A stretch of DNA of 64,000 nt from Acinetobacter defluvii (lineage in GTDB: Bacteria > Pseudomonadota > Gammaproteobacteria > Pseudomonadales > Moraxellaceae): positions 12,886 through 76,885 of the forward strand of contig NZ_CP029389.2 of NCBI RefSeq assembly GCF_001704615.3, read 5' to 3'. Under the pieces are notes generated by a model that was not told where the DNA came from, searched no databases, and saw only the letters and a list, made by a program, of their open reading frames with translations. Of this stretch, positions 15,912 to 24,862 are shown piece after piece (position 1 is the first letter of the stretch; each line of letters starts with the position of its first letter). The translations under genes were made by a program, and so were the position numbers.

Positions 15912-18254
15912 TTAACCTTGCAAGGTCTTAAACCCAATTCCACCACTAAATATATGCGCCAAGCCCCGATCTGATACATTTTGATTAATATTTGAATCTT
16001 GGGCTTGTGCTGTCATTACTGGCACTTTATTCCCTGTTGATAATGGAACGCGTTCCGCTGCTATTGGTTGAACTTTTGTAATATTCGATGATTGCATACG
16101 ATTCATTTGCAAAATACTTTTTGTCTTAGGTGTAACATTCGGGTTTAAAATTTTACTTGAGATAGGCATTTCTGCATTTTGTGCAAATGTCGCAAGATCC
16201 TTCGATGACTTAGGTGTAACCATCTTGCTTTTATTCTGCCCAACTGCTTGCTGTGGCAATGGGATTACATCCTTACCTTTTGTATTGGTCTGTACAATGG
16301 GTGGTTGCTCAACTGACTTTCCAGAACGAATTTGATTCATTGCTTCAACAACCAACCCACCCGCTTTCGGATTAGCTTTATTTAATCCCGTGTTTTCATG
16401 CGCTGAACGCCCTGTATCGGCTCTTGGCACTGCTGCCCATTGCCCAGCAATATCATTTTGAACTTTAGCAATAGATACATTTTTACCTTTTGCATAATCT
16501 TTTGCTGATTTAGGTAAAAGTTTTAAAAACAATTTATCCTGCAATTCAGGTGTAAATATATCTGTACCTTTTAGCGAACCATCAGCTACCCAATTTCGTA
16601 AATTAGATGCAATGATTTGATAGCGACCAACGGCATTAAGTCGTTTTGGATCTCCAACTGGTAATGCATTACGTTTTAAAATGTCATTAATAGACATATT
16701 TGTTAAATTAGCTTCATTAATGGTTTTAAAGTCACCTTTAACACGCCTTTTTTCATAACCACCTGTATTAGCAATTGTGTAAGATCCTTTACTTTCATAT
16801 TTTGCTACTGCATCAGCAATTGGCTTATATATACCTAACCCATTTGTTCCCTCATCCTTTAATCCGCTTGAACTACCACCACCCTGACCATAGCTTAAAA
16901 GATCAACCCCACTTACACCTGATCCACCACTCGCCGCGTTTCCTTTTGACTTATTTCCCGTAACTTTATTATATAAATTTGATGCACCTTGTTTAACGTA
17001 ATCAATACCATTGCCTATAGCTTCTTTAGTATTTTTTACAATCTTTGAGTTTTTAATGGATTCAGCAATATCTACAATTTTTCCAATTGCATCAGACCAA
17101 AGGCTTTTAAAAATCCCAACAAAATCAGAATTTTTGAGCGTGTCCGTCCACTCTCCAACCTTTTTACCAAAAATCCCACCAAGATAAGCACCAAGCGCAC
17201 CACCACCAATCGTCCCCAATGGTCCAAACACTGAACCCAATATCGCACCAAGCGCACCACCCGCAAGACTACCAATCCCCTTACCTTTACCACCACTATC
17301 GAGTTTACCCCATTCAGAAAATAATGAAGCACCACCAAACAACAACCCAAGCAAAGGAACTCGCTTCAATAAGCCCTTAAATAAGCCCTTTCCACCTTTA
17401 AACAGCTTTCCAAGCAATCCACCAAACAAACCACCACCGCCACCCCCATTCGAGCGTACAGCGTCAATAAGGCGTTTTAATAGCTTATTCCGTTCCTTAT
17501 CTGATTCTTGTTCACGGCGGTTCGCTTGCTGCTGTTCTTCTGGGAGTGTTTGCTCATTACGATTCTTACGCATACGACCACGCAAAATACCAATTGCACG
17601 CGAAGTCATCTTGCCGAAAATATTACCGACTGGGGAAACAATTTCTTTTAATTCATTTAAAGCATCGACTGTAGGATCATAGCCTTTTGTGTCTACATTC
17701 CCACTTGAGCCACCACCATTTTTAAATAGATCCTTAAATTTTTCTAATATCGTCTTATCCTTAGCAGTAAAACGCCCTTTACTATCCCGATCCTGATTTG
17801 ATCTTTCACGCTCTAGTTGTGCGCGTTCTTCAGCTTGACTGCGTGTTCTAGTACGCCGTGTCGGGTTAGGATTTGGATCTTCAGCATCACGGCTTGGGCG
17901 TGGTCGAGTCGATGGCGCATTACTATCAGCATTGCGTGAACGCCCAGAACTCGCACGATTAGGCGTACCTCTTTGATTGCCCGTGTTTTGATTGGGTTCT
18001 GCGTTATTTGGCGTGTTTTGGCTATTTGACTGACTTGCCGCATCCTTTGCTTTCTTATTTTGCTTAATGTAGTCCTGGATGGTTCTATTTAAACTATCTG
18101 ACTGACTTTGATTAGCATCAATCATACGTTTAAACTCGGACTTCAAAAAATCCAGAATTTCTTTTGTATTATCTTCTGTGTTTTCTACACCTTGCTTGAT
18201 TTGTTTAAGCCGTAACTCGCCCAAAATAAAGCCTTGAGAATCTGTATTTAGCAT
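15912..18254 (-). CDS. Tail protein with a lytic (lysozyme-like) domain
   Basis: The 780-residue protein has an N-terminal coiled coil, then a long Asn/Ser/Pro/Arg-rich linker (residues ~75-165). Residues ~265-370 are glycine-rich and hydrophobic (GGLLGKLFKGGKGLFKGLL and GALGAILGSVFGPLG), able to cross membranes. A peptidoglycan-hydrolase-like domain at ~480-620 has KYESKGSYTIANTGG and NAVGRYQIIASNLRNW. This mix fits a tape-measure or hub-associated lytic protein that opens the cell wall on injection. A late box lies upstream and a terminator downstream. Confidence 0.65.
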   Translation of the reverse strand: MLNTDSQGFILGELRLKQIKQGVENTEDNTKEILDFLKSEFKRMIDANQSQSDSLNRTIQDYIKQNKKAKDAASQSNSQNTPNNAEPNQNTGNQRGTPNRASSGRSRNADSNAPSTRPRPSRDAEDPNPNPTRRTRTRSQAEERAQLERERSNQDRDSKGRFTAKDKTILEKFKDLFKNGGGSSGNVDTKGYDPTVDALNELKEIVSPVGNIFGKMTSRAIGILRGRMRKNRNEQTLPEEQQQANRREQESDKERNKLLKRLIDAVRSNGGGGGGLFGGLLGKLFKGGKGLFKGLLKRVPLLGLLFGGASLFSEWGKLDSGGKGKGIGSLAGGALGAILGSVFGPLGTIGGGALGAYLGGIFGKKVGEWTDTLKNSDFVGIFKSLWSDAIGKIVDIAESIKNSKIVKNTKEAIGNGIDYVKQGASNLYNKVTGNKSKGNAASGGSGVSGVDLLSYGQGGGSSSGLKDEGTNGLGIYKPIADAVAKYESKGSYTIANTGGYEKRRVKGDFKTINEANLTNMSINDILKRNALPVGDPKRLNAVGRYQIIASNLRNWVADGSLKGTDIFTPELQDKLFLKLLPKSAKDYAKGKNVSIAKVQNDIAGQWAAVPRADTGRSAHENTGLNKANPKAGGLVVEAMNQIRSGKSVEQPPIVQTNTKGKDVIPLPQQAVGQNKSKMVTPKSSKDLATFAQNAEMPISSKILNPNVTPKTKSILQMNRMQSSNITKVQPIAAERVPLSTGNKVPVMTAQAQDSNINQNVSDRGLAHIFSGGIGFKTLQG

Positions 18255-18306
18255 GTCTATATTCCTAAAAAATATACATGCAGTATTTGCTTTTTATTTA
18301 TCGCGT

Positions 18307-18324
18307 TTTTCTCAATATTCCTTT
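18307..18324 (-). promoter_or_regulatory. Late box 4 (before tail lytic protein)
   Basis: The minus strand reads AAAGGAATATTGAGAAAA about 55-70 bp before the start at 18254. A TAAATA -10-like hexamer lies ~15 nt after GGAATA. Confidence 0.55.
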
Positions 18325-18332
18325 AAAAATCG

Positions 18333-18363
18333 GACAAAAAAATACCCGTTTGGGAACGGGTAT
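18333..18363 (-). terminator. Terminator after the 312-residue gene
   Basis: ATACCCGTT and AACGGGTAT form a 9-bp stem followed by a T-run on the minus strand. Confidence 0.7.
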
Positions 18364-18466
18364 ATGAACAGGAAAACAGATAACATCTTTGTATTATCTG
18401 ACAATGCAATTATACACCAACAGATATAAATCAACAACTTGAAGTACAATTGATTACAAAAAAACT

Positions 18467-19405
18467 CTATGCATCATGGGGTATATCTTCATATTCTGCT
18501 TCACTTATATCATCATCCAACAAGCCCAGTTCTTGCATCTGTCTTTGCTGTTCTTGCTCAATTTCTCTTTCAAAGTCACCTGACTCTAACATGGCACGGC
18601 GTTCCATCATCTCGATATTACGCTGTTTCAATTCTAACATCTGCTGTTCATACGCTGTATCGTCATTAAGATTTGTCAAGCGTCCCGCTGTTTCAGGTTC
18701 ACGGGTATCTTCTGAATTAATGCCGTAAAACAATATATCCATCTTTGCTTGTTTTTCTATAGCATTAGTTAAAAACATAATTGGCTCAACCAAACCTAAT
18801 GCCATACCGTATGATTTTTCGATAAGTTCTTTATCTTCTGGCTCTGCTTCTAATTGAAAGTTACGATCTAACATCAATGTCTTATTTATGACAATTTCAT
18901 CAGTCGTGTGCATAGTTAAATGCTGTAACTGATCATTCATATTTCTGTTTCTGCGGATCACATCAGCTATTTTCAATTTGCGTCTTGAAGTAGTGGACAG
19001 CAACTTTTTGACACCCCCTAACGCCTGTGAAACTATCTCATCCCTTCGTGAAACATATAAGTCATAATCAGTTAAGAAACCAGTATCATCTTGATTTATA
19101 GTATTTTTTTTATCTTCAACTGTAGCAGACTGCAAAGTATTTTTTGCTTTCTGCATCAATTTCTTTAGCTGCGCGTTAGTCTTTTGGCTGATATTTTGTG
19201 GTCGCTCCCATCCCTCCTTTTCAGCTCTTGTAACGACTGTACGGCGGTTAGGCAGTTTAGTTTCTCCTAAGAACTCGCCAACAATTTCAACAATACGCTC
19301 AATTGTCGATTCACCATCTGATTCATAAACTGTACGCACACAAAACCAAATCTCATCAGAATATTTACTGTTTCTAGTTTTTCGATTTGGCTTATTATCA
19401 GTCAT
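18467..19405 (-). CDS. Possible small terminase (PacA-like) protein
   Basis: Residues ~13-70 (YSDEIWFCVRTVYESD ... LPNRRTVVTRAEKEGW) look like the helix-turn-helix domain at the front of many small terminase subunits. The middle holds a basic helix (TSRRKLKIADVIRRNR), and the last ~80 residues are a strongly charged coiled coil (MLELKQRNIEMMERR). About 310 residues would suit a large PacA-like subunit that recognises the packaging site. It is not next to terL, which is a reservation. Confidence 0.45.
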   Translation of the reverse strand: MTDNKPNRKTRNSKYSDEIWFCVRTVYESDGESTIERIVEIVGEFLGETKLPNRRTVVTRAEKEGWERPQNISQKTNAQLKKLMQKAKNTLQSATVEDKKNTINQDDTGFLTDYDLYVSRRDEIVSQALGGVKKLLSTTSRRKLKIADVIRRNRNMNDQLQHLTMHTTDEIVINKTLMLDRNFQLEAEPEDKELIEKSYGMALGLVEPIMFLTNAIEKQAKMDILFYGINSEDTREPETAGRLTNLNDDTAYEQQMLELKQRNIEMMERRAMLESGDFEREIEQEQQRQMQELGLLDDDISEAEYEDIPHDA

Positions 19406-19428
19406 GTTTCATCCCTGATCAATCAAAA

Positions 19429-20736
19429 TTACGCACGACTGGCTTTACTTCGTCTATTCTTACCTTTTTTGTGAAATGCTTTATTTTCATATTCCTGAAT
19501 AACTTCAATAATATTCAACTCTGCATAGCGATGAAAACGCGCAATTAGCATATCAAATGCCTGTATCTCAGCTTGTAAACTAAATGCCATTTCTAGCACT
19601 TCAGGATAGGCTTCGGAAAATTCACGATTTGCCCTGTGTACCAGGATTGCATCTACAAGTTTTTGGCAATAAAGCTTCAGCAATTCACCATGATATTTTG
19701 GGAAGTGATCTAAAAGAGAACATAAATTTTTGCTTAGGCTATTAGCCATGTCTAGGGCTGCACTTCTCATACTCTGAATAATAATGCCGTTATGTGATGA
19801 CGGTGCATTTAATTCCACCTCATTACTAATCCCTGCAATAAAATCCAAACTACAATCATAGAGTTTTGCAATTTTGATCATAATAGGTAAAGGGAAGGAA
19901 CGCGCACCAGTTTCAAGCTCTACAATACGATTATTAAAAGTTTCTTCTTTATAGTTCCATACTTTCTGCATCACTACATCACGATTAACCCCCGCCCATT
20001 CACGCGCAATTTTGCAGTTATAGCCCACCATTGCATTAAACTTTTCATCACATGGCAATTCATGTTTATTTGCTTGTAATCGCTCTGGTTCTTCTAATTC
20101 GTTGCAATCTGTTAAGCGTGCGCCCAACTGTTCTTGCTTATGATCTTCAATTTGCTGAATAAGATTTAATTCAGCATACCGATAATAGCGGCGTGATGCT
20201 TCTTCAAAATCTGCCACTTTTTCGCTTAAATCTTTAGATAAATTAGCTATATCTGGATAGTTTGCACTAAATACCAGGTCTTTGTTTTTTTGCTTCTCAA
20301 TTGCTGTTATGGTTCTTTTTGCTGTGTTATGCAGCAATTCACCCCTCTGTTTCGGTATAGAGTTTAAAACCTCATCTAACCTTTCGCCGATACGCTCTGT
20401 AATTTCAGTAGTCGTGCTTTCAATCGCACCCAGTACCACGCTCTTTTTTTCAATAAGATTAATCTCAATATGCGGGCTTAATCCCGTCAAAAAATTTAGG
20501 CTGCACTTATACAGTAATGAAAGTCTAACCAAGTGACTAAATGTGCATGTTTTATGCCCATACTCCAAATCACTTAAATTTTTAAGTTGCACTTTCAATT
20601 TATCGCCCGTAATAGCGTACAACATAGATACAACATCTAAACGTGTATATCCTGATATTTCACGCGCAATACGACAATTTTTACCAATAGTCGTCCACAA
20701 TTCATCGTATTTTGGCAGCTTAATTTCACTCATCAT
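19429..20736 (-). CDS. Tandem-duplicated XRE-type regulator
   Basis: The 435-residue protein contains two copies of the same ~210-residue unit. Each has an XRE-like helix-turn-helix (GKNCRIAREISGYTRLDVV at ~18-36, and GYNCKIAREWAGVNRDVVM in the second half), then LYKCSLNFLTGLS or LYDCSLDFIAGIS, then a helical tail ending in YRYAELNLIQQI or HRYAELNIIEVI. The duplication is within one reading frame. A DNA-binding repressor acting as a built-in dimer is likely. It overlaps the nuclease gene upstream by 4 bp. Confidence 0.75.
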   Translation of the reverse strand: MMSEIKLPKYDELWTTIGKNCRIAREISGYTRLDVVSMLYAITGDKLKVQLKNLSDLEYGHKTCTFSHLVRLSLLYKCSLNFLTGLSPHIEINLIEKKSVVLGAIESTTTEITERIGERLDEVLNSIPKQRGELLHNTAKRTITAIEKQKNKDLVFSANYPDIANLSKDLSEKVADFEEASRRYYRYAELNLIQQIEDHKQEQLGARLTDCNELEEPERLQANKHELPCDEKFNAMVGYNCKIAREWAGVNRDVVMQKVWNYKEETFNNRIVELETGARSFPLPIMIKIAKLYDCSLDFIAGISNEVELNAPSSHNGIIIQSMRSAALDMANSLSKNLCSLLDHFPKYHGELLKLYCQKLVDAILVHRANREFSEAYPEVLEMAFSLQAEIQAFDMLIARFHRYAELNIIEVIQEYENKAFHKKGKNRRSKASRA

Positions 20737-21197
20737 TTGATCCCTAAATAATCTTTAATTTCTTTGATTGTTTCAGCAACGGTACGACAAACCAAAACCT
20801 TATTTCCCATTGCTTCAAGTAATTTAATTTGCGCTTTCTGTTCTGGGCGAACTCGCCCATTTTTTGTTTTTTGTTCTATATATAAACTTCCATAGCCTTG
20901 TTTTGGCACTGGCAATAACCAATCTGGCGTACCCGCAATAACACCCATCTTTTTAAATTTTGCACCTTCAGACTCAGATCTATTACCGCCATTGGGAATA
21001 TGACGAATAATCTCACTCACACGGTAGCCGTTGTAACGAATGTAGTAGCATTCTTCAAATACTTGCATTTGAATATCATCTTCTTGCGGTGCTAACCCAA
21101 GTGCTGCACGCTCTGACGCTGAATATCTTGTTTTTTTTGGTACAGGTGCTTTAGCAAATATATCTTTAGGTCTATATGGTCTGACACGCTTAACCAT
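20733..21197 (-). CDS. VRR-NUC nuclease
   Basis: The 154-residue protein shows the full VRR-NUC pattern: IPNGGNRS, then MGVIAGTPDWLL, then YIEQKTKNGRVRPEQ, then a C-terminal GNKVLVCRT strand. The Asp of TPDW and the E-x-K of IEQK are the metal-binding residues. These are PD-(D/E)XK enzymes acting on branched DNA such as Holliday junctions. It probably processes recombination or replication intermediates. Operator-like palindromes lie upstream at 21200-21460. Confidence 0.85.
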   Translation of the reverse strand: MVKRVRPYRPKDIFAKAPVPKKTRYSASERAALGLAPQEDDIQMQVFEECYYIRYNGYRVSEIIRHIPNGGNRSESEGAKFKKMGVIAGTPDWLLPVPKQGYGSLYIEQKTKNGRVRPEQKAQIKLLEAMGNKVLVCRTVAETIKEIKDYLGIK

Positions 21198-21293
21198 TCA
21201 CTACATCCAAATAACAATAAAAGAATATTAGAGAATAATTATTACATAATTTATTCTAAAAGTAATATAAAAGAATATTTTATTTCTTATAAG

Positions 21294-21329
21294 CAAAAAA
21301 AAACCTTCCGAATTGGGGAACTCGGAAGG
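21294..21329 (-). terminator. Terminator upstream of the VRR-NUC gene
   Basis: CCTTCCGA and TCGGAAGG form an 8-bp stem followed by about nine T on the minus strand. It would stop transcription arriving from the right. Confidence 0.7.
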
Positions 21330-21439
21330 CAGAAACAAGCGCATATATCTTAATATTCAAGGCTTATCTACCGACAATCCTTGAAATCCTGCTTACTTTT
21401 ATTAAAGTGAGTACAACTCTTAACAGGACTTGCTTAAAA

Positions 21440-21456
21440 TATTCTAAAAAGAATAT
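21440..21456. promoter_or_regulatory. TATTC-type operator (VRR-NUC/IS gap)
   Basis: TATTCTAAAAAGAATAT is a near-perfect palindrome of the dispersed family. Further degenerate copies lie at 21205-21280. The rest of the 21198-21542 gap shows no gene. Confidence 0.4.
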
Positions 21457-21612
21457 TTATGCAAGTGTTTATTCTTTTTTTTAAATTCACATAACAATAA
21501 TTAAATTAAGTTAATATAACTTTATTCATAGATTACTTGGTTTGATGTGGTTCCGTTAATTAGACCACTCAATCTAGTTTTATAAGTGATAAATCCGCTC
21601 TAAATATTTAAA

Positions 21613-22440
21613 TTATGCTGCCATTACTTTTGGTAAATGTCGATCATAAAATTCATTTGGTGTTGCCTTATTCAAGCTTGAATGAGGACGTATCGTGTTA
21701 TAAAAATCCAAATATTCAGCAATTGATTGTTTTGCTTGTTTAACCGTATCGTAAGCCTTCAAATAGACTTCCTCATGCTTCACACTGCGCCATAAACGCT
21801 CAATCATTACATTATCCATCCATCGTCCTTTCCCATCCATACTGATACGGATATTTCGCAATTTTAACTCATTCAAAAATGCCTCGCTTGTGAATTGACT
21901 GCCTTGGTCTGTATTAAACACCTCTGGACAACCATATTTCACAATTGCTTCTTGCAACGCATCTATGCAAAAGTCTGTTTCCATACTGATCGATACACGA
22001 TGAGCCAGTACTTTACGACTATGCCAATCTATAATTGCACACAGATAGACAAAGCCTTTAGCCATAGGAATGTACGTGATATCTGTACACCAGACTTGAT
22101 TAGAGTGATCGATGACCATGTTTTTCAACAGATATGGGAAAATACGGTGTGCAAGATTAGGCTTACTGGTATTGGGTTTTGGATACAAGGCATGTATTCC
22201 CATCAAGCGCATTAAACGTCGGACTTTACGCCGACCTATTTTATGTCCTTGACGCTGTAGCATATCTCGTATCATTCGACTGCCCATAAATGGGTAGTCG
22301 AGATGAATTTCATCGATTAGACGCATCAAACTCAAATCAGTTGATGAAATCTCTTTGGGCTTGTAATACAACGTACTGCGATTGATTTGAATCAATTGCG
22401 ATTGTTGTCGTACCGAAAGTTGATGGGTCTTATCGATCAT
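21613..22440 (-). CDS. IS3-family transposase OrfB (DDE integrase)
   Basis: The 275-residue protein has an N-terminal HTH_21-like part (LMRLIDEIHLDYPFMGSR) and an rve integrase core. The DDE triad is visible in VWCTDITYIPM, FNTDQGSQFTSEAF and MIERLWRSVKHEEVY. It overlaps OrfA by 4 bp, the usual site for a -1 frameshift that makes the active OrfAB fusion. It ends ~70 bp inside the left repeat. Confidence 0.92.
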   Translation of the reverse strand: MIDKTHQLSVRQQSQLIQINRSTLYYKPKEISSTDLSLMRLIDEIHLDYPFMGSRMIRDMLQRQGHKIGRRKVRRLMRLMGIHALYPKPNTSKPNLAHRIFPYLLKNMVIDHSNQVWCTDITYIPMAKGFVYLCAIIDWHSRKVLAHRVSISMETDFCIDALQEAIVKYGCPEVFNTDQGSQFTSEAFLNELKLRNIRISMDGKGRWMDNVMIERLWRSVKHEEVYLKAYDTVKQAKQSIAEYLDFYNTIRPHSSLNKATPNEFYDRHLPKVMAA

Positions 22441-22742
22441 TTTTTGCCGCTCAGCTGCCCTATTTTTCTGAGCGCACCTTCTAAAAAATCAATTTGCAAT
22501 GCCTGATGTCCTATCTTGGCATGTAGAGCTTTGAGGTCAATCTCAGGTTCTTGTTGTGCTGTTGGTCGTGAAAAAATATTGATTGATTGCTCAAGCAGTT
22601 GATTTTTCCAATCGATGATTTGGTTTTGATGTAAATCGAATTGAGTAGAAAGTTCAGCGAGTGTGTGGTCGCCTTTAATTGCTGCGAGAGCAACTTTAAC
22701 TTTAAACTCTGCTGAATGATTACGACGTTTTCTTCGTGTCAT
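22437..22742 (-). CDS. IS3-family transposase OrfA
   Basis: The protein is a helix-turn-helix of the transposase_8 (HTH_Tnp_1) type: RRKRRNHSAEFKVKVALAAI near the start and a leucine-rich coiled-coil end (LHAKIGHQALQIDFLEGAL). The start at MTRRKRR has GGAG upstream. It binds the element's ends and provides the N-terminus of the fusion transposase. Confidence 0.9.
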   Translation of the reverse strand: MTRRKRRNHSAEFKVKVALAAIKGDHTLAELSTQFDLHQNQIIDWKNQLLEQSINIFSRPTAQQEPEIDLKALHAKIGHQALQIDFLEGALRKIGQLSGKK

Positions 22743-22839
22743 GGTTGACTCCAAAAACAAGCATTTCCCATGCTTATTGGGGAGTAGATTATCACTTATA
22801 GGCGTGGTCTAAAATCCTAGAACCACATCAGTTATTGTC

Positions 22840-23262
22840 TTGAAAAAATTAAGCTTAGAAGATTTTATAAAGAAATCTAGGATTGTTCACGGTGATAAAT
22901 ATGATTATTCCGAATCCGTCTATAAAGGCGCACTTCAAAAAATTAAAATTATATGTCCTACACATGGCGCATTTGAACAGATTGCAAATAATCACTTGCA
23001 AGGAATGAATTGCCCAAATTGTGCAAATACAGATAAAGCCAAGCCGAAAAAAAACCTAGATTCTTTTTTAAAAAAAGCTAAAACTATTCACGGTGATAAA
23101 TATGATTATTCCGAATCTGTCTATAAAGGCGCACAGAAAAAAATTAAAATTATATGTCCTACACATGGCGCATTTGAACAAGTCGTAAATAATCACTTAC
23201 ATGGCTCTGGTTGTTCACGCTGTCCAAGAAAAAAAAGAGCTACAAAAAAGCCTAATGTTTAA
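22840..23262 (+). CDS. Tandem-repeat zinc-binding protein beside the IS
   Basis: The protein is two 67-residue repeats (offset 201 bp in DNA), each reading F-x-x-x-A/S ... HGDKYDYSESVYKG ... KIICPTHGAFEQ ... NNHL...C. Such HGxxYDYS/CPxHG units occur in phage proteins and carry Cys/His for zinc. The repeats are nearly identical in DNA, so the duplication is recent. It starts with TTG only 10 bp from the IS end, so the insertion probably removed or displaced the normal start or promoter. It may not be expressed as in the ancestor. Confidence 0.6.
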   Translation: MKKLSLEDFIKKSRIVHGDKYDYSESVYKGALQKIKIICPTHGAFEQIANNHLQGMNCPNCANTDKAKPKKNLDSFLKKAKTIHGDKYDYSESVYKGAQKKIKIICPTHGAFEQVVNNHLHGSGCSRCPRKKRATKKPNV

Positions 23263-23270
23263 AATTAGGC
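23244..23270 (-). terminator. Terminator of the 23-30 kb minus operon
   Basis: GCCTAAT and ATTAGGC form a stem with a T-run on the minus strand, overlapping the stop codons of the two convergent genes. Confidence 0.7.
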
Positions 23271-23513
23271 ATTCGTGCAACCCTCATCATAAATCCATAA
23301 TTTCGGATTACTACCTATACGCATAGAAATAACCCCTGTGCCTTTCGTGTTACTGATCACACCCAAATCATAGGCGCATTGTTTTTCTGTAATCTCATGA
23401 CCTTTTTTTAACATTCGATTGACCACACCTTTTGTATATGGTCTTTTCTTTTCATTCTTTGCATCAATGACACACTGTAAAACTTGTTGTTGTCTTTCTG
23501 ATAACTGAACCAT
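23265..23513 (-). CDS. Small helix-turn-helix-like protein
   Basis: The start MVQLSERQQQVL is chosen for its GGAG site. The N-terminal half (SERQQQVLQCVIDAKNEKKRP) and the TEKQCAYDLGVISNTKGTG segment look like a winged-helix. It is the last gene of the long early operon. A DNA-binding role is plausible; the family is not recognised. Confidence 0.5.
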   Translation of the reverse strand: MVQLSERQQQVLQCVIDAKNEKKRPYTKGVVNRMLKKGHEITEKQCAYDLGVISNTKGTGVISMRIGSNPKLWIYDEGCTNA

Positions 23514-23514
23514 A

Positions 23515-23937
23515 TTAAGCTCCAAGTAAATCAAAGGCTTTTTGACCTAACTGATCGATTTCATTAAAGCCCTGTTTGGTTTTTGAGAACTGCGGGAATG
23601 AGATAAATCCATTTCCCTTTACAAAATTGAATTTAGAAACAATTTCATAAGCTTCAATATAGATTTTATTTGTAATTTCAAAATCCACAAATTGATAGGT
23701 CCATGCTGCACCTTTGCGATATTGGTGAAGTTTAATCAACCCTTTGGATTCAAGCTTTCTAGCCAAACTCAAACGTTTAGCTGAAGATTCACACGGTACA
23801 TAAAACAAAGTAAATTGTTTTAAACGAAGTTTGTCATCATCATAGCGATTAAAACAAAAACGGTCTGATTCAGCCTTATCAATAATGCTTTTAGCTGCTA
23901 CAGCACACATTCCACGTAATATATCTTTTTCATCCAT
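23515..23937 (-). CDS. Winged-helix-like protein, unknown
   Basis: The segment SAKRLSLARKLESKGLIKLHQYRKG resembles a winged helix with its wing. The N-terminal MDEKDILRGMCAVAAKS is helical. Spacing to both neighbours is nil or overlapping (8 bp upstream). No further function can be inferred. Confidence 0.5.
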   Translation of the reverse strand: MDEKDILRGMCAVAAKSIIDKAESDRFCFNRYDDDKLRLKQFTLFYVPCESSAKRLSLARKLESKGLIKLHQYRKGAAWTYQFVDFEITNKIYIEAYEIVSKFNFVKGNGFISFPQFSKTKQGFNEIDQLGQKAFDLLGA

Positions 23938-24463
23938 GATCGCAATAATCCTTTAAAAATGCCGCTATATCTACCATGTGAATATCTTCTTTAGCATCCT
24001 TTTTTTCAAAAACTGTGCCTTCAGGATCTACATTAAATAAAGCACACAAACGGTACGCTACAGTGCTGCCACAACCAACCATGCTCATGACATGTACCCA
24101 GTTCTTTTTTGTTTTTAAGACTTTTGATGCACGTAATACTCGAAAAAACAATTCTTTCGGATCATGCTCAACAAAACGTCCTTTTTCCAATTCAATAACA
24201 ATTCGCTGACTTTCCCTTAATGCTTTATTTTCCAACCATAGTTGGTGCATTTCTTCTGGATAGACTTCACGGCGACCACTAGGCGACATAGGACTGACAA
24301 CACGTTCAACTTCCATGCGCTCAACGGCTGCGGCTGCACGGGCATAACTCCAATATAATTTACGCTGTAATACTGAAACACTGCCGCCATTAATGGTCTT
24401 GTATGCTGTTTCTACTGCCAATTGGTAATCATGTTCTGGTAAATCATAGTTTTCAAATGTCAT
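23930..24463 (-). CDS. DNA-translocase gamma-like (winged-helix) protein
   Basis: Residues ~12-60 (YKTINGGSVSVLQRKLYWSYARAAAAVERME and SPSGRREVYP) match the FtsK-gamma type winged helix, in which a small helical domain recognises short DNA words. The C-terminal part is unrelated and unknown. Phages often carry this domain alone in regulators or in partition and packaging helpers. It is coupled to the next gene by an 8-bp overlap. Confidence 0.55.
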   Translation of the reverse strand: MTFENYDLPEHDYQLAVETAYKTINGGSVSVLQRKLYWSYARAAAAVERMEVERVVSPMSPSGRREVYPEEMHQLWLENKALRESQRIVIELEKGRFVEHDPKELFFRVLRASKVLKTKKNWVHVMSMVGCGSTVAYRLCALFNVDPEGTVFEKKDAKEDIHMVDIAAFLKDYCDHG

Positions 24464-24469
24464 GTTTAT

Positions 24470-24862
24470 TTACTCTATGTTATTGCAGCGAAAATCATCC
24501 GATATGCTGTCAAAAAAGCTACTATTCCATTCCCCATCTTCTTTTTTAAATGCAATTTGTTTTTCATGATCCTTTTTGACAAACTCTTTTGCAGATTCTT
24601 TAAACTCAGAAGCCATGTAATTTAAATGATAAAGAACTGTGTTTTTTTCATCTTGATCTTTAAAACCAAGTTCAGGTACTTGGTTAAACAGGTAATTGGC
24701 TGAAAGTTTACATGCCAAAACAAACCCTTCAGGGATGGCTTGAGTTTTAGCAGCTAACCATGCATCCCATGCAGGTTTTTGAAATTTATCCTCATCATCA
24801 AATGGCAGATTATTTTCATACCAATGCTTTAAAAAAGCTTTGCGTTCTTTTTGAAGATCCAT
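24470..24862 (-). CDS. Unknown phage protein (DAWLAAK type)
   Basis: The ATG at 24860-24862 has GAGGTGG upstream. The protein contains FQKPAWDAWLAAKTQAI followed by PEGFVLA, a pairing repeated in the 185-residue protein of this operon (KKWQEAKAIPEGFVL). Such segments are widespread in small phage proteins of unknown role. The rest is helical and acidic. Confidence 0.5.
   Translation of the reverse strand: MDLQKERKAFLKHWYENNLPFDDEDKFQKPAWDAWLAAKTQAIPEGFVLACKLSANYLFNQVPELGFKDQDEKNTVLYHLNYMASEFKESAKEFVKKDHEKQIAFKKEDGEWNSSFFDSISDDFRCNNIE

Larger units (their letters stand above)
21543..22830 (-). mobile_element. IS3-family insertion sequence
   Basis: The ends are imperfect inverted repeats starting TGATGTGGTTC at both tips, with TAGACCAC also shared inside. 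A 3-bp GTT flanks both sides (21540-21542 and 22831-22833), consistent with an IS3 target duplication. Two overlapping transposase genes fill it. The element is about 1.29 kb and looks intact. I do not assign a named IS. Confidence 0.85.

Noticed and set aside
18467..19420. GATC sites in the possible small terminase gene as a P1-like pac site
   Set aside because: Only a few scattered GATC were seen, without the clustering of P1 pac.
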